Below, piece after piece: positions 58,901 through 64,000 of a DNA stretch of 64,000 nucleotides. Source of the stretch: Romanomermis culicivorax (lineage: Eukaryota > Nematoda > Enoplea > Mermithida > Mermithidae); assembly GCA_963922205.1 (NCBI GenBank), contig CAWUHX010000085.1, forward strand, positions 186,001 to 250,000, written 5' to 3'. The translations under genes were made by a program, and so were the position numbers. The first letter of the stretch is position 1. Every line of letters starts with the position of its first letter. The notes beneath the pieces were generated by a model. The model did not search any database, had not been told where the DNA came from, and saw only the letters and a program-made list of their open reading frames with translations.

Positions 58901-61900
58901 GACAAAACCTATGCATAACCATCATAAATAGGGACATTTTGTTGTCCCCAATCCCCCCTTTTTTGCGTCTATGTCAATCCAGCTCGTCGTAGTTGTGTGT
59001 ACATATTTGTAAATACTTTCTTTATTCTCCTAAATAAACTTTTTCTCAAAAAAAATAACTTCCTTCTCGAAAAATCGGTTTTCAACCTGTGCAGGAGACT
59101 AGTCCGAACTGAGCGTCACTACTGAATTCAGAGACCAGATGTGTTGGGCAACATGTTGCTGGCAAAGTCGCAATCCGGAAGGCGACATGCAAATCGACAA
59201 AGTGGACCACTGGCGCAGACAATTTGCATAGAAACAGAGCACTACAGAAAGATCAAAAAATGACTTTGAAATCCTTCTCGTTTTGATATAATATTTTCTT
59301 GGTTTATGCCGGCATCCACCAATAAACCTTTCACCAGCAACATCGGTTTCAATTTGCATAAATTATTTAGTGGTTCGTCTGCTTTCTTTACAATATTTGT
59401 TTCATATTATTAGTATACTATTTTAGAGTCCATATTATAATAGCAGCAAAGGGCCAGAGGCCCAGGCTCCAATGCTTGCAGGCGTCAAGCGGAAGGAAGA
59501 CCATTCAAGGGCTCCTTCAGGTTAGTTCCTTCCTGAGGATAAGTAGTTTCCTCTGGGAGGCTACGAGGAGCCGTTGTGAGGCCCCTTAGAGAAGGTAAGT
59601 GAGTTATGGTTGTTGCCAGGTCTGGGGGACAGAACTGTTGCATGATATCTGAGGCCTAGCCGAGGAATAGCTCTACCTAGTTCAGCCCAAACCAAACCTA
59701 TCTTTCTTGAAACCCTAAGGAAGGACCTGCACAACAGATGCCCCAAGACGGTTTAGCAGCCGTTTGCTTTGCCATTGCACGAATCACTAATAGATTTTGT
59801 ACTGCTCTTTACTCCATTAATTCTGAAATGGTCGATGCAACGATCGCATGAAAGTAAAATCAACACGTAAAAACCCATGAAGCTTATTCCTGTAATCAAA
59901 GAAAGAATTTTCGCAAACAGAACAGCTAAAAATTTGCTCCCATTTTGTTAGATAGTCAAAATTTCTCAAAAAAATCAGGTATCGAACACGGTTTCATCCA
60001 AGTCAAAAGTTGATATGCATTGGGGTCTTTCTGTGAATTTGGTGTACCCATTGTCATGCAGAAATTCAGCGTTTTTCTACAATTTAAAGTTTTTCACTAA
60101 AAAATTGTGTATCAAATTGAACCTACTCCTTCAGTTTTCGCTGTGTCGATCGTTTTATATTAAATAGGCTATAGTAGTTCAGTAGTCCATGCTTTGTGTA
60201 GACTCATGTGTAGGTAAGGAAGCGTTTCAAATTGCAAATTTGCAAAAGTGAAAATGAATTTCTATGTCCATACTGTTCCCATTATTCTTTGCGAGAGATT
60301 ATATATGCTTCATCTCGCAATCAAAGGCGAAGACTACTGAATTGGCACACCACTAGAAGTGGATACTAATGAAATAGAAATGTGAATCGTGCCACTGAAC
60401 GAAAGCCGACTACTCTAGTAGTTTTTAGAGCAACCGCAAGAAACTGAACTTCTGAACTACTGAATCACTTTAAGCGACTGCTGAATTAATAACATTCTAG
60501 TAGTCGTTGGTTTAACCGGAAAAACGGCTACTGATGGGACTACTGAACCATTGAACTATAACTGAATCACTACTAAACTATTGACGTTGGTGCACCGGTC
60601 CTAGCATTTGAGTGTTCAGGAAAGAACAGTTTATGCTGTTAAAAAATGTTGATTTTTGTCTCGTTGATCATCTTTTCTTCTCACGTGAGAATTAATGTCC
60701 CGGAAATACTTCAGGTCCTTGTCGGCGCACACAGTATGGGTGAGCTAAATCATTTTAAATCCTATTTTTGAATAGATTTTCATGAGATATATTGACGTAT
60801 ACCAAATTCATTACGGTTTGGAAGAACAAATTCTTGCCCGCCGCGAAAAGTCACTATTTGAGTGTGATTAAAAACCTATCTATTTCAGTGAAGTAAAACT
60901 GTTTGAGACGCTATGGTAGAAATTTCACTTTTGTATTCATTTGCCATAAGTTTATCTCAACTTATTCAGAAGTACCACTTAGTCGGCTTGTAAGAATCCA
61001 AAAATTATCAAATATCCTTAGTCGAACATTTATTTTGAGAATGGTGTTAATCCCATGCCTCATCGTTACTAGATCAAAAATTTTCAAAGAATACGAAACT
61101 CGTACGAAAATTTAAAAAAATTATTTTCTACGAGTCAATAATCGACACCTAGAGAACTCACACAAAATGTTGCTCAATCATGAACTCCTGGATTCTTCGT
61201 GCAAACCATTTCTCTCAAAAATAAAAAAAAAATTCCTCTTAGAGTCCGGCGTACTCCTACAGAAGTCCAGGAATAAAGCTTGTAAGCCAGTTTCTCTACG
61301 CTCCTGGACAGTCCTTGAATAACTAAGTAAACCAAAATTGAATAGAATGAAACTTTCACTTCGAAGAACGAAGGTGAAATAACATGGCTATTCTGTCTAG
61401 AAAATCCGACTGCCTGCCTTGAGCAACCGAATGCTGCATCAAAATTATTCATGCGTACCTGAGTTCTTTAATGTGTTTGCCGAATCGCTCGAAATCCCGT
61501 GGGGCAGCGACCGGTTGTGCTAGAATGGATTTCCTTAACGAGACGTTTTCTTCGGTTGGGCTATTTTTAGACAGTTTTGCCCAAGGCAGCGTGCCGGCCC
61601 ACGATTCGTACAGCATATAAAATAATGATTCCACATCGTCCTTGCGGCCAAGATCCTAGAAAGCATTTGCCAATTTATTTGGCAAATGAAATGAAATCAA
61701 ACGAACAGAAAGTGTAAACCGTTAAGCTTCAATTGGTTTAGCGTTTACTGCAAAATTTTGTGACTTAATTTGAAAACGAAATCAAAAAGTGAATAAAGAC
61801 CATCATGTCACAATGATTTTATGGATTATAAATCTTTACTTGATCAGTTATAATTCAAACTTCCTAAAAAGTAATTTCTCATGTGATTCCACCATTGATT

Positions 61901-63243
61901 TGAACAGTTAAAAGAATCTCGGATTTCAGCAATGCAGCTGGAAACATAATCAAGCTGTGAATCGTTCACTTTTTCCACTGACTTGTAGACATAAAATCCA
62001 TGTTATATTTCTATCTGGACATTAAAGTCTTCACCTTACCATATCCAGTCTTGATGATGTCAAATCACACTTATTGATTCTTAAGAAGCACATACTTTAT
62101 GTTGGCAATCGTAATTGACTGAATTAACAGTTATCCACTGATATTATATGCCAAAGCTTTTGCGTATTTTCGGCATAAGCATGACGGAATCTGCAGTAAT
62201 TGATACGCGCAAGTTCTTTTTTGATAACAATTTGGATCAGAATAAAGAAGAAGTTACGACGGTTTTTTCCGCTCACATTTCTCTCCCATGCATCAACCGA
62301 ACAGTATCTTATTGATCCTCGGAATGGAGCCGTAGCCCTGGGCGCCCTATGTTTGCCTTCGCTGTCCAGGTATTTTCTCGACAACCCGAAGTCCAACAGA
62401 TAAACAATGTCTTTATTTGGTGTCGCCGATAGGCCCATCACAAAATTTGACTTAAAATGTGATTTTTAAAATGTGTCATTAAAATCGCGTTGAAACAACA
62501 AACATTAATGCCTAGATATTTCTCGAATCAGGATTATCTCACAAAATTTTGGGAGAGGCTCAACAGCTCAACGTGATTTTTCTAACAAGTTCCTATCTCA
62601 ACATGTGTGACTGATTTTCAGCGTATTTTATCAGGATTATCCGTAGTTTTGATTCACTGATGTAAAAATCATTGAGGAATTCCACAATGTCGAGTCCAAG
62701 GCTTAAATCACTGTACCAACAGAATTTTCGTATATTCCATTCATGTGTACTTACTGGTTTAATATCTCGATGAATGAATTGTATGTCGTGGAATTCTTCC
62801 AACGCTTCGACACACTGGACGCCGAAACGGACTATACTTCTGGACGAAAATTTGTACAAACCGTTTGTTAGAGGCGGCGATCGTTTTCTGTAGTACGACA
62901 AACTGTGGCCAACTAATTGCATGACTATATAGTTTAAATTTTTCTCTTCCAAGATACCGGCGGCGATTAATTGCACGAAATGAGTTTTATCTGGAAAAAT
63001 TCCGTTAATATAATAAAGTTATGTTGAGTATGTTTTTCATAAAACGCTTGTAAAATCAAAAACGAAACAAATATGCACTTATATAAAAGTTGTTTACACA
63101 AACCCCGGGCAGCTGTTGGATGACCTCACAAATTTCCCCTTCCGTACGTGTGGTTTGACAGATTTGCTTTCCAGTTTTATCCTTTGGATGCACTTCAAGA
63201 ACAGAGTACAAGACGCACCCTCTGAGCTGAATGCATCATCGAC
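52914..63243 (-). CDS. CK1/TTBK-like protein kinase, five exons with an 8.2-kb intron
   Basis: Exons: about 63100..63243 (N-lobe, tentative), 62755..62990, 62277..62450, 61459..61655, 52914..53244. Phases match at every junction, including the long one (CTCAG|GTACGC to CCGCAG). It is a Ser/Thr kinase of the casein-kinase-1 superfamily: catalytic loop HRDIKPSNF split by an intron, metal-binding DFG in YLLDFGLSRKY, FRGSIRYCSVDAW in the activation segment, GRKDDVESLFYMLYE in helix F, and LPWAKL. The last exon supplies the lobe's end (FDSKPNYDQLKSIL, WDWENS) and a Ser/Thr-rich 70-residue tail to the stop at 52914. Many nematode CK1/TTBK kinases act in the germ line; this is not shown here. The 5' end with the Gly-loop is not fully resolved. 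The long intron contains a LINE. Confidence 0.82.
53985..54564 (+). pseudogene. LINE ORF1 remnant
   Basis: From ATG 53985, one frame with stops at 54154 and about 54180. Lys/Asn-rich N-terminus, then IWVHNFPTDLF and YASKFVRKLGVFNKDRKRP, which resemble the RRM-like and C-terminal parts of L1/Tx1 ORF1 RNA-binding proteins. Confidence 0.6.
54737..54970 (+). repeat. Three ~50-bp direct repeats between LINE ORF1 and ORF2
   Basis: Copies at 54737-54788, 54824-54874 and 54919-54970 share GGTTTAAAGGTACCCC, then CAATAGTGAGAG and GAAAGATTGCGCCA, separated by unrelated AT-rich spacers of 35-45 bp. Confidence 0.9.
55160..58895 (+). pseudogene. LINE ORF2 remnant (APE endonuclease, RT, zinc finger)
   Basis: AP-like endonuclease pieces: SSHGTSNFRGVAIFL near 55336, NVHAPVNEKEQ near 55480, GRDFN near 55587 and SDHNGI near 55856. 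RT pieces: NWRPISLINVDYKILAKVLA near 56790, HEDQKGFVSS, LDIQKAFDS, GVRQSCPISP near 57158 and the active site YADD near 57294. A zf-RVT-like finger follows (CYFCDEPIEGILHALFEC) near 58556. It is broken by at least six stops or frameshifts (55705, 56122, 57029, 57574, 57840, 58214). Confidence 0.85.
59058..60340. other. Rest of the kinase intron, first part
   Basis: 59450-59770 is GC-richer (GGGCCAGAGGCCCAGG and GGCCCCTTAGAGAAGG) and looks like a repeat fragment with no protein. Remainder AT-rich, nothing recognised. Confidence 0.35.
60341..60610. repeat. Degenerate ACTACTGAA repeat cluster
   Basis: ACTACTGAA and variants (GACTGCTGAA, TAACTGAATCACTAC) occur about eight times, between TGGCACACCACTAG and GGTGCACCGGTCC, which may be imperfect inverted ends of a small element. 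Confidence 0.45.
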
Positions 63244-63297
63244 ACAATACCTGATCCTCTAAATTTGACACTAATTGCATTTTCTGGCGTTAAAAAT

Positions 63298-64000
63298 CAT
63301 CATAGGTGGCGCGATAGCGTCAACCTATAATATACTTGGCCCCTAAATTTCATGTCCCCCCACCCTAGAGCCAAAACGGTCAGAGCTAGAACCTTCGGGT
63401 TTTTTGCATAATATCGGGCATAGGGGCGAACTATGGGGTGCCTTTTGTCTTTTCGCCTCTATCTGCAAGTGGTGCTCGGTGGGGCCCCAAAAACATGCAA
63501 AAAACGCACTTTTTGAGGCCACCCAGTTCCACCATGCCCAGCAATAGGTGTGGCATATCCAAGCTTCATACTTTGGCCGGCATCTTGGGTGGGCGATCTC
63601 AAATGCGATTTTTTATGGTCCCGATTCAATTATATGATGGTCCATAGTCCCAGGAAACGCGAAATTCCTCAATTTTGTTGTATAATACATACAACTTCAA
63701 AAAAATAATTTTTTGCAGTTTCAATTGAACCGGAAGCCTTTTTGGGATTTTTGGGATGTAATGGTTTTCAACCATTGGGAATTTGACGGACGCGGTCACT
63801 TTACACGAAAAATGATTACGGGTGTAAACAAGCGTATTAACGTGATTTTTTAGTGAGAGGAGTTTTCGACCGCGGGGAATTCAATAGATGCGATCACTTT
63901 ACACAAAAAGGTTATCCCGGATGTAAACAAGCGTATTTTCCTGATTTTCTGGTGGAAGGGGTTTTCGACGACGGGAAATTGATGAATGCGATGATTTTAC
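63298..64000 (+). repeat. Head segment plus 97-bp array, copy C (cut by window end)
   Basis: GGTGGCGCGATAGCGTCAAC and the shared head, then array units from about 63770 (GTGTAAACAAGCG near 63821 and 63921). It lies just upstream of the kinase gene's known exons. Confidence 0.75.

Larger units (their letters stand above)
53985..59057 (+). mobile_element. L1/Tx1-like LINE, degenerate, in the kinase intron
   Basis: Two ORF regions, then a 3' UTR ending AAATAAAC…CTCAAAAAAAA at about 59057. It lies opposite to the kinase gene's direction. The 5' limit and target duplication were not found. Confidence 0.85.

Noticed and set aside
60341..60610. Peptide-coding tandem repeat gene
   Set aside because: ACTACTGAA units are irregularly spaced and out of frame with each other.

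Overview
The window is nuclear DNA of an animal: AT-rich, with genes split by short introns (smallest modelled 56 bp) inside dense, nested transposable elements. The kinase (CK1/TTBK-like, a superfamily expanded in nematodes), a PAN/Apple-like secreted protein, a tyrosinase and the tiny introns fit a repeat-rich invertebrate such as a nematode, but nothing here fixes the species. All exon models were made by hand from splice signals and reading phase.

Layout. 1-3.6 kb: inverted arrays of a ~97-bp repeat, a 249-bp MITE and a truncated DNA element. 3.9-10.9 kb: small genes (a single-pass membrane protein at 3.9 kb; a candidate on the minus strand at 6.8-7.5 kb; a two-exon membrane protein at 8.4-9.5 kb whose stop lies beside a ~635-bp pure AAAAG repeat; plus-strand exons at 9.8-10.9 kb). 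10.9-16.1 kb: three Harbinger-like elements with TTA target duplications surround exons of a possible nuclear-receptor ligand-binding domain. 16.2-22.8 kb: a decayed Gypsy element (Gypsy-1) with both LTRs and a GAGC duplication, sitting in a ~270-bp tandem repeat. 23-27.7 kb: candidate exons, a tRNA-Thr-like sequence and a PAN-like gene. 28-31 kb: a second copy of the 97-bp array, then a DNA element with ~200-bp inverted ends. 31.8-35.5 kb: a tyrosinase gene in seven exons whose phases all agree. 36.9-52.8 kb: a solo Gypsy-1 LTR split by a 14.5-kb Gypsy (Gypsy-2) and by a 460-bp fold-back element. 52.9-63.2 kb: a kinase gene whose 8.2-kb intron holds an L1/Tx1-like LINE. 63.3-64 kb: a third 97-bp array.

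The most unusual object is Gypsy-2 (37432-51938). It has 512-bp LTRs, a CATC duplication and gag-PR-RT-RH-IN in one frame. Beyond pol it carries about 6 kb of extra genes: a DEDDy 3'-5' exonuclease with all three Exo motifs, a long coiled-coil/low-complexity ORF, and an overlapping ORF with a Gly/Arg-rich tail. A poly(A) retroposon with a 16-bp target duplication has since split this cassette.
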